64,000 nt of DNA, taken from the NCBI GenBank assembly GCA_963787285.1, contig CAWBCM010000009.1, positions 98,040 through 162,039 on the forward strand, in the 5' to 3' direction. Both the position numbers and the translations under genes were made by a program. The notes under the pieces were generated by a model. The model saw only the letters and a program-made list of their open reading frames with translations. It was not told the origin of the DNA and searched no databases. This DNA is from JAHEJN01 sp963787285. GTDB lineage: Bacteria > Actinomycetota > Acidimicrobiia > Acidimicrobiales > JAHEJN01. Numbering within the stretch: the stretch's first letter is position 1; each line of letters begins with the position of its first letter. Below, piece by piece: positions 44,332 to 53,362 of this stretch.

Positions 44332-44867
44332 CAGATGTCCTCGTCGATGAACGTCTCGCGGATGTTGTCGTTGAGCGACTCGCGCGAGACCAGCGTCAAC
44401 GTGTCACCGATTGCCACCGATTCGGTGGCCGACGCCCCCTTGTCGAAGTCGAAGGTCCACGACACGCAACCCCCCGGGAAGACGTAGAAGCGACTCGCGC
44501 GAAACCCCGGCTCGAGGCGGTCGATCTGGTCGTATCTTGCGGCGGCGGGCAGCTCACTCGGGGAGGACACTGCTCCCGAGATGTCGCACCCGGCTTCGAG
44601 TCGGAGGGTCGCCGCGTTGTCGCCGGCCCGATCGGAGTCGAGCCGCACGACTGTGCCGTGCTGGTCGACCTTCACCGACGCGACCTGCCATCCGTTGGGC
44701 AGTTGCTCCAGGCAGGGGATCTGGCTCGCCGTCGACACCGACTGTGCCGCAATCAGGGCCGAGCTACCGTCGGCGCAACTCGGCGCCGGAAGAGCCTGCT
44801 CCACCGAACAGGCGCCGACGAGCAGGACCAGAGCCGCGGTGACCACGACACCACGGGCCCGCTTCAT
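44331..44867 (-). CDS. Lipoprotein of unknown function
   Basis: 178 aa. Signal RARGVVVTAALVLLVGACSV with lipobox. The mature part has paired Cys (APSCADGSSALIAAQ, SQIPCLEQLPNGWQVASVKV, RLEAGCDISGAVSSPSELPA, VFPGGCVSWTFDFDKGASAT), suggesting two disulfides in a beta-rich domain. It overlaps the PAP2-kinase stop (ATGA) and the PAP2 start, so all three are co-translated and may act at the same envelope site. No family recognised. Confidence 0.82.
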   Translation of the reverse strand: MKRARGVVVTAALVLLVGACSVEQALPAPSCADGSSALIAAQSVSTASQIPCLEQLPNGWQVASVKVDQHGTVVRLDSDRAGDNAATLRLEAGCDISGAVSSPSELPAAARYDQIDRLEPGFRASRFYVFPGGCVSWTFDFDKGASATESVAIGDTLTLVSRESLNDNIRETFIDEDI

Positions 44868-46507
44868 CGCAACCCGATGTCGGCGAGATTCGACACGAAC
44901 ACCGCCACGACGGCGACTGCGATCAGCGCCATCCACGCCATCAGGCCGATCCGGCGGAGCGACCAGCGCTGGATAGCGACTTGGGGTCGGTGAGGAGCGA
45001 GCTCTCGGAACCGTGCGAGCAGATCGCGACCGTCGGCACGGAGCTCTCGACGCAGTTGTGACGGCAACGTCACGCCCCTCGACGCGGCAAATGCCTCCGA
45101 GATCTCGTCCTCGCCGAAGCGCTGACGGGCACGCTCGTAGACGATCTCCGGCGTGCTCCGAAGGGCCAGCACCAGCATCATGTTGGCGAGGTCGACCGCC
45201 TGCCTCCACGGTGATGGCCGCACCTGGGCGAACCCCACGTCGATGAGCCGAATTCGTCCATCCTGGATCATCACATTGGCCGGCTTGATGTCGCGGTGCG
45301 CGAGTCCGGCGTCCCACAGTCGCTCGATGATCTCGAGGCCTTCGTCGATGACCGACTCGGTCACATCGGCCTCGCTGATCTCGGTCGCCTCGTGACAGAA
45401 CTCCTCCACCAGCAGGTATTCGCGGTCCGGGGTGATCTCGACGACGCCCTGCGGTTCCGCGCACGGCAGGCCCACGCGACGCATCACGTGCAACATGTAG
45501 TCCTCGTGCTGGATGAGCCGACGCACGGAGGTGAACCGCTGCTCATCCTCGAGCCGACCGTAGAGCAACGTGCGTCCGAGCTTGTAGGAGCGGTCGGAGC
45601 GGAGGTGGTTTCGGGCGTACAGTTTGGCGAAGTACAGGTCTCCCTCGGCGGTCTCGATCCGCAGGGGCGTCGAGCCCGATGAGCTCTCCAGCGCAACCGG
45701 CTCCACCGAGGCCACCTCCATGCCGAGTTGCCGACGAAGCCCCTTGCGAATCGCATCGCCTCTCGCTCCGCCGACATCGAGGTGGGCGGTCTTGCCGGCC
45801 CCGTACACGACGGGAAAGACCGCCTCGGGAGCGATCGTGCGGTAGAGCACGAGCGTTACCGCCACGCCCACGGTCGCCGCGGCGAAGACGTCGGTGGGGT
45901 GGTCGACCCCTGTGTAGACCTGTGCGAACCCGAACACCGTGAGCAGGACGCCCGCCGCCAGGTAGCAGGCGCGTCGTCGACCGATCGGCACGAGCGACAG
46001 CGCGGCGGCCACGAGCGCGGCGGCCAACAGCGCGACCGGACGCGACGGTTGGGCAAAGCCCTCCCAATCGCCGATCTGGGTGACGCCGAGCGGTCGTGGT
46101 CGACCGATCCTGACCGACACGATCGTGACCGCGCCGGCGACGACCGACAGCGACGCAACGAGGACGAGCGCGTGACGGATGCGCTTGGCGGCCAGCGATC
46201 CGACCAGAGTGAACCAGCCGATGAGGGGCGTCGCCCAGTGGGTGCCGATCTCGTTGACCGCCTGCATCGACGGCGTCAGCCAAGTGGCGCGATGGTCGAC
46301 GATGGGTGCCATGACCTCGAGATCACGCCGGGTGATCCAGATCGCCGGATCGTCCGACAGGAAGACCCAGACCCACAGCACCGCCCAGAACGCAAACGCG
46401 ATCACCCACGCGATCGCGACCCGATTGAGTTCGCGGGGAAGCGGCGGCGGCTCGCCGCTGGGTCGCCGCCGACGAGGGGCGACGTCGGCCGCGGAGACTG
46501 CGCTCAC
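44864..46507 (-). CDS. Degenerate PAP2-like membrane domain fused to a Ser/Thr-type kinase domain
   Basis: 547 aa from GTG 46507 (VSAVSAADVAPRRRR), intact. The N-terminal 250 residues have about six membrane helices and a PAP2-like layout: VSVRIGRPRPLG and YTGVDHPTDVFAAA retain RP, His and Asp. The PSGH motif is replaced by QPSRPVAL and the third motif lacks Ser-Arg, so phosphatase activity is doubtful. The C-terminal 290 residues form a protein/lipid kinase fold: GDLYFAKLYARN (Lys), catalytic loop LAHRDIKPANVMI, metal-binding DVG in RIRLIDVGFAQV. A final membrane helix is IGLMAWMALIAVAVVAVFVS. The frame is open further upstream but that part lies opposite the next gene. Role unknown; perhaps envelope lipid phosphorylation. 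Confidence 0.87.
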   Translation of the reverse strand: MSAVSAADVAPRRRRPSGEPPPLPRELNRVAIAWVIAFAFWAVLWVWVFLSDDPAIWITRRDLEVMAPIVDHRATWLTPSMQAVNEIGTHWATPLIGWFTLVGSLAAKRIRHALVLVASLSVVAGAVTIVSVRIGRPRPLGVTQIGDWEGFAQPSRPVALLAAALVAAALSLVPIGRRRACYLAAGVLLTVFGFAQVYTGVDHPTDVFAAATVGVAVTLVLYRTIAPEAVFPVVYGAGKTAHLDVGGARGDAIRKGLRRQLGMEVASVEPVALESSSGSTPLRIETAEGDLYFAKLYARNHLRSDRSYKLGRTLLYGRLEDEQRFTSVRRLIQHEDYMLHVMRRVGLPCAEPQGVVEITPDREYLLVEEFCHEATEISEADVTESVIDEGLEIIERLWDAGLAHRDIKPANVMIQDGRIRLIDVGFAQVRPSPWRQAVDLANMMLVLALRSTPEIVYERARQRFGEDEISEAFAASRGVTLPSQLRRELRADGRDLLARFRELAPHRPQVAIQRWSLRRIGLMAWMALIAVAVVAVFVSNLADIGLR

Positions 46508-46543
46508 GGTGCAACCACCAGTCGATTGCGCGATGCTGCCCGG

Positions 46544-47434
46544 GTGAGCCGCACGAGGTTGCTGGCTGTGGTGTTCGCGGCGACGATCGTGGCCGCCTGC
46601 GGCGCGAACGACACCGAGACATCCGATGCGAGGGAGACCGCCGGGGTCCGCATCGCGAGCTTCGATTTCGCGGAGAGTCGCCTGATTGGCGAATTGTACG
46701 CACAGACGCTCGAAGGGCAGGACTTCGATGTCGTGAGGCTGGGGGCAGTCGGCCCACGCGAGGTCGTGGCCCCAGCGCTCGAGCAAGGCCACATCGACCT
46801 CGTACCCGAGTACCTCGGTACTGCCGCGGAGTACTTCGGCGCGCCGACCGACAGCGTGGCCGATCTGGCCACGGCACTCGAGGCGAAGGGGCTGGAACCG
46901 CTCCAGCCTTCGCCGGCCCAGGATGTCAACGTGTTCGTCGTCACCGAGGAGACGGCCGGCGTGCATGGCTTGGAGAGGATCAGCGATCTGGCCGAGGTCG
47001 CATCGAGCTTTGCGTTCGGCGGGCCGGTCGAGTGCCCCGACCGACCACTCTGCCTCGCCGGGCTCCAGGCGACCTACGGGCTGTCCTTCGCGGAGTTCGT
47101 GCCGAATCGGACCCTTGCGATCACCGCCGAAGCATTGATCCGTGAGGAGATCGATGTCGGCGTGATGTTCTCGACGGCCGCCGAGCTCAGCTCGGGACCG
47201 TTTCGGGTGCTCGCCGACGACCTTGGCCTGCAACCGGCCGAGAACATCGTCCCCGTCGTGCGCCAGGCGACCGTCGATCGCTGGGGTCCCCGAATGACGC
47301 GCACCCTCGACGAGTTGTCGAACCTGCTCACCACCGATGAGCTCCAGGCAATGAATCGCCGGGTACAAGACGACGAGCCCGTCGCCGAGGTCGCAGCATC
47401 CTGGCTTCTGTCGATGGGCCTCGTCGACTCCTGA
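46544..47434 (+). CDS. Glycine betaine/choline-type ABC substrate-binding lipoprotein (orphan)
   Basis: 296 aa from GTG 46544 (VSRTRLLAVVFAATIVAACG), a signal peptide with lipobox. Domain of the OpuAC/ProX type: GVRIASFDFAESRLIGELYA, GAVGPREVVAPALEQGHIDL, VPEYLGTAAEYFGAPTDSVA, CLAGLQATYGLSFAEFVP and VGVMFSTAAELSSGPFRVLA. EYLGTA is the usual binding-site region of this family. No matching permease or ATPase is adjacent; the ABC genes that follow are of a different (export) type. It is divergent from the PAP2-kinase fusion with 36 bases between starts. Confidence 0.88.
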   Translation: MSRTRLLAVVFAATIVAACGANDTETSDARETAGVRIASFDFAESRLIGELYAQTLEGQDFDVVRLGAVGPREVVAPALEQGHIDLVPEYLGTAAEYFGAPTDSVADLATALEAKGLEPLQPSPAQDVNVFVVTEETAGVHGLERISDLAEVASSFAFGGPVECPDRPLCLAGLQATYGLSFAEFVPNRTLAITAEALIREEIDVGVMFSTAAELSSGPFRVLADDLGLQPAENIVPVVRQATVDRWGPRMTRTLDELSNLLTTDELQAMNRRVQDDEPVAEVAASWLLSMGLVDS

Positions 47435-47520
47435 CCTGGGGCCTGAGGTCGACAAGGACCTTGGTCCCTGGCGGCTCCGGCCGAGAAGTGCGCCACTGGA
47501 AGATGGCGAAAGGACCGCTC

Positions 47521-48301
47521 ATGGCTGACCCCACAGGGGAGAGCATCAGCGCGCTGGCCACGCGGGGGGAACCCGCAACGATGGCCGCTCGCGCCGACGG
47601 GCTCACCAAGATCTATGGCGAGGGCAACACCCGCGTGATTGCCCTCGACCACGTCGACATCGGATTCGAATCGGGCAAGCTCACCGCGATCATGGGGCCG
47701 TCTGGCTCCGGGAAGTCCACCCTCCTCCACTGCATGGCCGGGCTCGACTCCGTCAGCGACGGCGAGGCGCGCGTCGGCGACACGCTGATCTCGGAGCTGT
47801 CCGACAAGGAATTGACGCTGCTGCGCCGGCAACGGCTCGGCTTCATCTTCCAGGCGTTCAACCTGGTCCCGACGCTGACGGCGGAGGAGAACATCCTTCT
47901 CCCGCTGCTGCTCGGCAACCGCGAGCCAGATGAAGTGTGGGCCAACCAGGTGATCGAGAGCCTGCAGCTCGGCGACCGATTGCAGCATCATCCCGACGAG
48001 CTCTCCGGCGGCCAGCAGCAACGGGTCGCCGTCGCCCGCGCGCTCGTGTCGCAGCCCGACATCATCTTCGCCGACGAGCCGACCGGCAACCTCGACTCCA
48101 AGAGCGGCCACGAGGTGCTCGGCTTCCTGCGGCGGGCGGTCGACGACCTGAAGCAGACCGTGGTGATGGTCACCCACGACCCGGGTGCCGCCTCCTACGC
48201 CGACGTCGTCGTCTTCCTGCGAGACGGCAGCGTTGGTCGGAACACTGGAGTCGCCGACCGCCGATCAAGTACTCGATCGGATCAAGGAGCTCGAGGTCTG
48301 A
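47521..48301 (+). CDS. MacB/LolD-type ABC exporter ATPase
   Basis: About 259 aa with one frame change near 48235; the true C-terminus reads TLESPTADQVLDRIKELEV. Walker A AIMGPSGSGKSTLLHCMAGL, X-loop/MacB signature RLGFIFQAFNLVPTLTAEEN, ABC signature DELSGGQQQRVAVARALV, Walker B DIIFADEPTGNLDSKSG and H-loop VVMVTHDPGAASYADVVV. The FIFQxFNL and EPTGNLD blocks define the LolD/MacB/FtsE-like exporter class. It starts 2 bases before... the partner permease begins at 48303, 1 base after this stop. Confidence 0.95.
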
Positions 48302-48302
48302 C

Positions 48303-50849
48303 ATGGGCACGATGTTCAAGCTCAGCATCCGCAGCCTGACCCACAACAAGCTGCGATTCTCCCTGACCACCTTCGCCGTGCTCCTCGGCGTCAGCTTCGT
48401 GGTCGCCTCCTTCGTCCTCACCGACGGGCTCACCCGCACGTTCGACACCATCATCGAAGATGCCAACGCCGAGGTCGATGTGGAGATCCGCGCGCGCGAC
48501 GAGTTCTCCGAGGTCGATCTGGGCGACCGCCCGTTCGACGACGGTCTCCTGGAGGTCGTCGAGAGCGTCGACGGCGTCCGTGAGGCAATTCCCATCACAA
48601 CGAGCCTGAAGGTCATTCCCCTCAAGGCCGACGGCACCACCATCGACACGCTGGCACCCATCTTCTCGATCAACTGGGGCGACTCCTCTCTCGACACGCT
48701 GACGCTCGTGGAGGGAGAGTTTCCCGACGGTCCGAACGAGTTCGCACTCGACGTGGGCACAGCCGAACGCGAGGACTTCGTGTTGGGCGAGACCTACGAC
48801 ATCATCGGAGTCGACGGTCGCGAACCGTTCGAGCTCGTCGGCCTCAACCGCTTCGGTGAGGAGAACGGGCTGGCCGGAGCCGTGATGACCTCGTTCAGCC
48901 TCGACGAGATCCAGCGGCTCGACGGCACCGAGGGCTTGATCCAGTACATCGACATCGCCTCCGATGTCGAGACCGACGTATTGATCGACCGCCTCGAGGC
49001 CGTGCTGCCCGCCGATGTCGAAGCCGTGACCGGCGATGTCGTCGTCGACGAGGCCAAGGAAGATCTCACCGGCATCGTCGACATCTTCGGCAACGTCCTG
49101 CTGGCGTTCGCGCTGGTCGCCGTGTTCGTGAGCACGTTCATCATCGGCAACACCTTCAACATCATCCTCGGCCAACGGGTCCGCCAGCTCGCCCTGCTAC
49201 GGGCACTGGGGGCGAGCTCAGGGCAGGTGCGGTTCAGCTCGATCTTCGAGTCGATCGTGGTCGGCGTGATCGCCTCGGTGCTCGGCCTCGGCGGCGGGGT
49301 GCTCCTCGCCCTCGGTCTCCGCAGCCTCATGAGCAGCCTCGGCATGACACTGCCGGGCATGGACATCATCATCTCACCGCGCACCATCATCATTGCGCTG
49401 ATCGTCGGAATCGGCGTCACCCTCCTGGCCTCTCTGGCACCAGCCCGCCGCGCCGCCAAGGTGCCACCGATTGCTGCGATGCGCGCGGGCTTCCGATTCG
49501 GCTCGGGCGAGGGCACGCGCCGCACCATCATCGCCATCGTCCTCTCGGTGTTGGGCGTGGCGGCCATGAGCTATGGCTTGTTCGGTGGGTCGGACAACAC
49601 TGGCCTACTCCTGATGGCACTCGGCATCGGCGCGGTCCTCATATTCGTGGCCGTGTCGATGTACGCACCGCTGTTCTCCAGCCCGTCGGCGTCGCTGCTC
49701 GGTGCACCGCTCGAGCACGTACCCGGCGGCGGCTTCACCGGCCACATGGCCCGCGAGAACGCGGCCCGCAACAACAAACGCACCGCCTCGACGGCCGCCG
49801 GCCTGATGATCGGGCTGGCTCTGATCGCCATGGCGAGCGTGGTCGCCGAATCGCTCAAGGCCTCGTTCAAATCCGAGCTCGGATCGACGATGATCGCCGA
49901 CTACGTGATCACGTCGGAGGATGATGTCGGCTTCAGCAACCAGATCGCCGGAGAGGTCGCCGCGCTCCCCGAGTTCGACACGGTCTCGGCGGTCCGATGG
50001 GGCAACGTCCGCATCGACGGGAGCGAGAAGGGCCTCGCCGGTACCGATCTGACGGTGCTCACCGACCTGCTCGACGTACGGGTGCTTTCGGGCGACCCGG
50101 TCGCCAGTGCCGAGCCCGACTCCATCGTCTTGTCGCAGGAAGCAGCCGACGACGAGGGCGTGGTCGTCGGCGACACCATGGACGTCGAATTCGCCGCGAC
50201 CGGCGTGCAGACCCTCACCGTCGGGGCCATCTACGAGAACGAGTTCCTCATCGGGCACTACGTCGTCGATCTGTCGAGCTGGGATGCCAACTTCGACGAC
50301 CGGAACGACAGCGTGATCTCGGCCCGCGTCACCGACGGTGTCGATCTGGCGACCGCCGACGCGGCGCTGGCGCCGCTCGAGTCCGAGTACCCACAGCTGC
50401 AGTTCGAGACACAGTCGGAGTGGACCGACCGACTCGAGGGCGCACTCGACTCGTTCCTCGTGATCATCAACGTGTTCCTCGGGCTGGCGATCGTCATTGC
50501 ACTGTTGGGCATCACCAACACGATGGCGCTGTCGGTGCTCGAACGCACTCGGGAGATCGGTCTGATGCGAGCGATCGGCATGACCCGCCGACAGACACGC
50601 GTCATGATCCGCCTCGAAGCGGCCATCGTGTCGCTGTTCGGAGCACTGTTGGGCGTCGTGGTGGGTCTGCTCTTCGGGTGGCTGGCCGTTCTCGCCATCC
50701 CCGAGTCGGTCATCGACCGGCTCGCGATCCCGACGACGACGCTGGTGATCTACGTGATCATCGCCACGATCGCGGGGCTCCTGGCCGCCTCGTTCCCCGC
50801 GCGGCGGGCCGCTCGCCTCAACGTGTTGGACGCCATCGCCCACGAGTGA
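48303..50849 (+). CDS. FtsX-family ABC exporter permease (two FtsX modules)
   Basis: 848 aa, intact. The N-terminal helix (MFKLSIRSLTHNKLRFSLTT, FAVLLGVSFVVASFVL) is followed by a large MacB-type extracellular domain, then three FtsX helices (LLAFALVAVFVSTFIIGNTF, ALLRALGASSGQVRFS). A second copy starts FTGHMARENAARNNKRTAST with another outside domain and three helices (INVFLGLAIVIALLGITNTM, RTREIGLMRAIGMTRRQTRV). Such 8-10 helix permeases move lipoproteins, peptides or lipids outward or couple to envelope enzymes. Works with the ATPase at 47521. Confidence 0.95.
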   Translation: MGTMFKLSIRSLTHNKLRFSLTTFAVLLGVSFVVASFVLTDGLTRTFDTIIEDANAEVDVEIRARDEFSEVDLGDRPFDDGLLEVVESVDGVREAIPITTSLKVIPLKADGTTIDTLAPIFSINWGDSSLDTLTLVEGEFPDGPNEFALDVGTAEREDFVLGETYDIIGVDGREPFELVGLNRFGEENGLAGAVMTSFSLDEIQRLDGTEGLIQYIDIASDVETDVLIDRLEAVLPADVEAVTGDVVVDEAKEDLTGIVDIFGNVLLAFALVAVFVSTFIIGNTFNIILGQRVRQLALLRALGASSGQVRFSSIFESIVVGVIASVLGLGGGVLLALGLRSLMSSLGMTLPGMDIIISPRTIIIALIVGIGVTLLASLAPARRAAKVPPIAAMRAGFRFGSGEGTRRTIIAIVLSVLGVAAMSYGLFGGSDNTGLLLMALGIGAVLIFVAVSMYAPLFSSPSASLLGAPLEHVPGGGFTGHMARENAARNNKRTASTAAGLMIGLALIAMASVVAESLKASFKSELGSTMIADYVITSEDDVGFSNQIAGEVAALPEFDTVSAVRWGNVRIDGSEKGLAGTDLTVLTDLLDVRVLSGDPVASAEPDSIVLSQEAADDEGVVVGDTMDVEFAATGVQTLTVGAIYENEFLIGHYVVDLSSWDANFDDRNDSVISARVTDGVDLATADAALAPLESEYPQLQFETQSEWTDRLEGALDSFLVIINVFLGLAIVIALLGITNTMALSVLERTREIGLMRAIGMTRRQTRVMIRLEAAIVSLFGALLGVVVGLLFGWLAVLAIPESVIDRLAIPTTTLVIYVIIATIAGLLAASFPARRAARLNVLDAIAHE

Positions 50850-50860
50850 ACCCACCCGAA

Positions 50861-50898
50861 GCCGAAATTGGTTTCGGCATGACCGCCTGTGGGCCCTC
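50861..50898. repeat. Dispersed repeat family, copy 2
   Basis: GCCGAAATTGGTTTCGGC at 50861-50878 followed by ATGACCGCCTGTGGGCC. Over 34 bases it differs from copy 3 (53243) at two positions. The right arm is degenerate (GCCGAATTTGTT at about 50902). It lies after the FtsX stop and before the convergent ClC stop. Confidence 0.75.
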
Positions 50899-50940
50899 CT
50901 CGCCGAATTTGTTGCCGGATGACAGGAGACCGTGGCCTCA

Positions 50941-53208
50941 CTACGACGACGGAGTCTCACTGTCGCGATCGTGAACCGTGACGCAGGGAAGGTCGATCCG
51001 CCGGGCGACGCCGCTCGGCAGGTTCGAGCGGAGCCATCTCGATCGGCCCGGGGGCAGCGTCGACAGGATGATCTCCGACGCGGGCTCGTGCCGGAGCGCG
51101 AACTCGATCGCGGCGAGTGGGTCCGAGTCGCCGATCTCCCCGCTGGCCTGCACCCCCAGGTTCTGCAGGAGACCCAGCTGAACCTCGAGCCTCTCGCGCG
51201 CCGCGGTCAGGTCACCGCCGGCGGGGAGCGGGACGACGACATGGAAGCGGATGCCGGGCTCACGCTCGACGCGTCGCGTCAGTTCGGCCATGAGGGCCCG
51301 CCCGCCCAGCGACTGATTGCCCACGACGAGCAGCCGCGGCCCTACCCGGTCGCGCCGGCTGCACCACCGGTGCGAGCCACCCGGGCTCGAGCCGTTCCAG
51401 CGCCAACTCGTCGCTGCGCGAACGAACGATGTCGGCCCGGGTGCAGATGCCGACGATGACGTCGTGCTCGATCACGGGTATGTGGGTCACGTCCTCCTCG
51501 GCCATCAACTGCATGGCGTCGACGAGGTTCGCCTCAGGTCCGAGCGCCACGAGATCTGACGAGGCGACGTCGGAGATCGGGGCGTCCCGCCGGTGGTCGC
51601 CGGTGAGCAGGTCGCGACGGGTGATCATGCCGAGGCAGTGCCCGTCGGCATCGACGACGGGGAAGGCCCCGTGGTCGCCACGAGTGATGCGGTCGGCGAC
51701 CTCGCCCACCGTGTCGGTCGGAGCAACCGTGTCCACCAGCCGATTCATCACATCGGCCACGGCCGTGGTCCGAAGCGAGTCGGCCACCAGTTCGTTGCCG
51801 ACCCGGATGCCCCGGCGGGAGAGCTTCTCGGTGTAGATGCTCTCATCGGACAGGATGTTGAACACCAAGGCCGAGCAGCACGGTGGCCAACATCAGCGGC
51901 AACACCACCTCGAAGCGCTCGGGTGATCGCTGAACACGAACACCGATCGGCGGTGAGCGGGGCCCCCGTCGCGGCACCGAAGACGGCCGCCATGCCTACG
52001 ACGGCAAACGCACCCTACGGCGATGTTGCAGCCCGGCGCGATGTCGAGCGCCACGATCGCGAAGAGTCCGCCGAAGCTGGCGCCCATCAACAGCACCGGC
52101 GCAAGGGTTCCGCCCGATGTGCCCGACCCGAGCGCGATCCGCCAGCGAAACCATCTTGGCCAGGAGCAGCGCAGCCAGCGGCAGAAGGGTCAACCGGCGA
52201 GCGAGGACGTCGTCGATCACGTTGTAGCCGACGCCCAGCGATCTCGGTACCACCAGCCCGATTCCGGCGAACACGAGTGATCCGATCAGAGGCTGCCGCG
52301 AAGATCGGGATCGTCAACTCGACGAAAGTCTTCGCTCGAGCGACGAAAAGCCCACGAGCGATCAGGACGGCAACGAGGTCCACACATGAGCCCGAGCACC
52401 GGCGTACAGCGGCAACTTGCCAAGACCCGCGTAGTCGTGGGGCGGGGCACGGAACAGCGGGCCGGTCCCGAACACGGCGGAGTGGATGCCACCGGCGATC
52501 GATGTCGCCACGGTGAGCGGGATCAGCGATCGCACCGAGAGCTCGAACAGCAAGAGCTCGATGGCCAGCAGGATCGAAGCCACGGGGGCGCCGAACGTGG
52601 CGGCCATTCCCGCCGCCGACCCTCCGAAGCCGAGCAGGATCTTCCGCTCGGAGGGTGTGACCTTGAGGATCTGACCGGCGAGCGAACCGATGGCTCCGAC
52701 CGCGTGACGATGATCGGCCCCTCCGCGCCGAACGGGCCGCCCGGTGCCGATCGCGATCGCCGCGGGCTAGCAGGCTTGGCCACCGCCGTCCTGGGAGCGA
52801 TTCGGCTGTCGCGCCGAAGGACGGCCTCCATCGCCTCGGGAATGCCATGACCGCGAATGATCGGCGCAACGGTTGCGATCGAGGCGATGATCAGCGCGCC
52901 GATGGCCGCCGCTATCGGGAGTCGGGGCGATGCGTCCAGTTCGGAGATCGGTGGGATGTCGCCCCAGACGAGGTCACCGTAGAACACGATGTGGGTGATC
53001 AAACCGATCGTCCGGATGAGGAGATAGGCAGCGCCACCGGCGGTCGCACCGACGATCACGGCCAGACCGACGAGCAGAATCGAGCCGTCGCGTCGAAGGG
53101 GTGAGCCGGGAGCTGATCATCGGCCGGCCGACGCAGGCGAAAGCGTGTGCCCAGCCGATCCCATCGCGGGTTCCCTCCGTCGTCGCGGTTCTCCACCGCA
53201 TCTTCCAT
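50941..53208 (-). CDS. ClC-type chloride channel/antiporter with CBS pair and USP-like domain (heavily frameshifted)
   Basis: About 755 codons with eight or more frame changes (for example near 53110, 52770, 52710, 52385, 52140, 51890 and 51325). Start taken as MEDAVENRDD at 53208. The ClC domain shows IVGATAGGAAYLLIRTIG, GGPFGAEGPIIV (GxEGP gating-Glu motif), GGSAAGMAATFGAPVASILL and GSGTSGGTLAPVLLMGASF (GxFxP equivalent). Two CBS domains follow (VVDADGHCLGMITRRDLLTG, THIPVIEHDVIVGICTRADI), then a C-terminal USP-like domain (FHVVVPLPAGGDLTAARERL, EIILSTLPPGRSRWLRSNLP). Either a functional Cl-/H+ exchanger in poor sequence, or a decaying gene. Confidence 0.8.
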
Positions 53209-53242
53209 CCTGAGGAGTCGCAGCGCCAACCGACGCCCCGAG

Positions 53243-53292
53243 CCGAAATTGGTTTCGTCATGACCGTCTGTGGGCCTGGGGAAACCAATTTC
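53243..53292. repeat. Dispersed repeat family, copy 3 (inverted repeat)
   Basis: GAAATTGGTTTC (53245-53256) pairs with GAAACCAATTTC (53281-53292) around a loop of 24 bases, the same loop length as copy 1. The loop starts GTCATGACCGTCTGTGGGCC, close to copy 2. It sits between divergent ClC and P450 starts, so it is not simply a terminator here. Confidence 0.78.
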
Positions 53293-53362
53293 ACTGAGAG
53301 GATGGGTCGTGGCGGCGGCGACTGGGCTGGGCCAGACTGACGGGCACCCGGAGGTGTCAACG

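Noticed and set aside
46695..46704. TGTACGCACA as a fifth member of the sulfur dyad set
   Set aside because: It lies within the coding region of the binding-protein gene, far from the sulfur island; treated as a chance match.
46508..47455. Upstream extension of the PAP2-kinase frame
   Set aside because: The extension lies opposite the intact binding-protein gene at 46544 and has no recognisable content; the GTG at 46507 is a better start.
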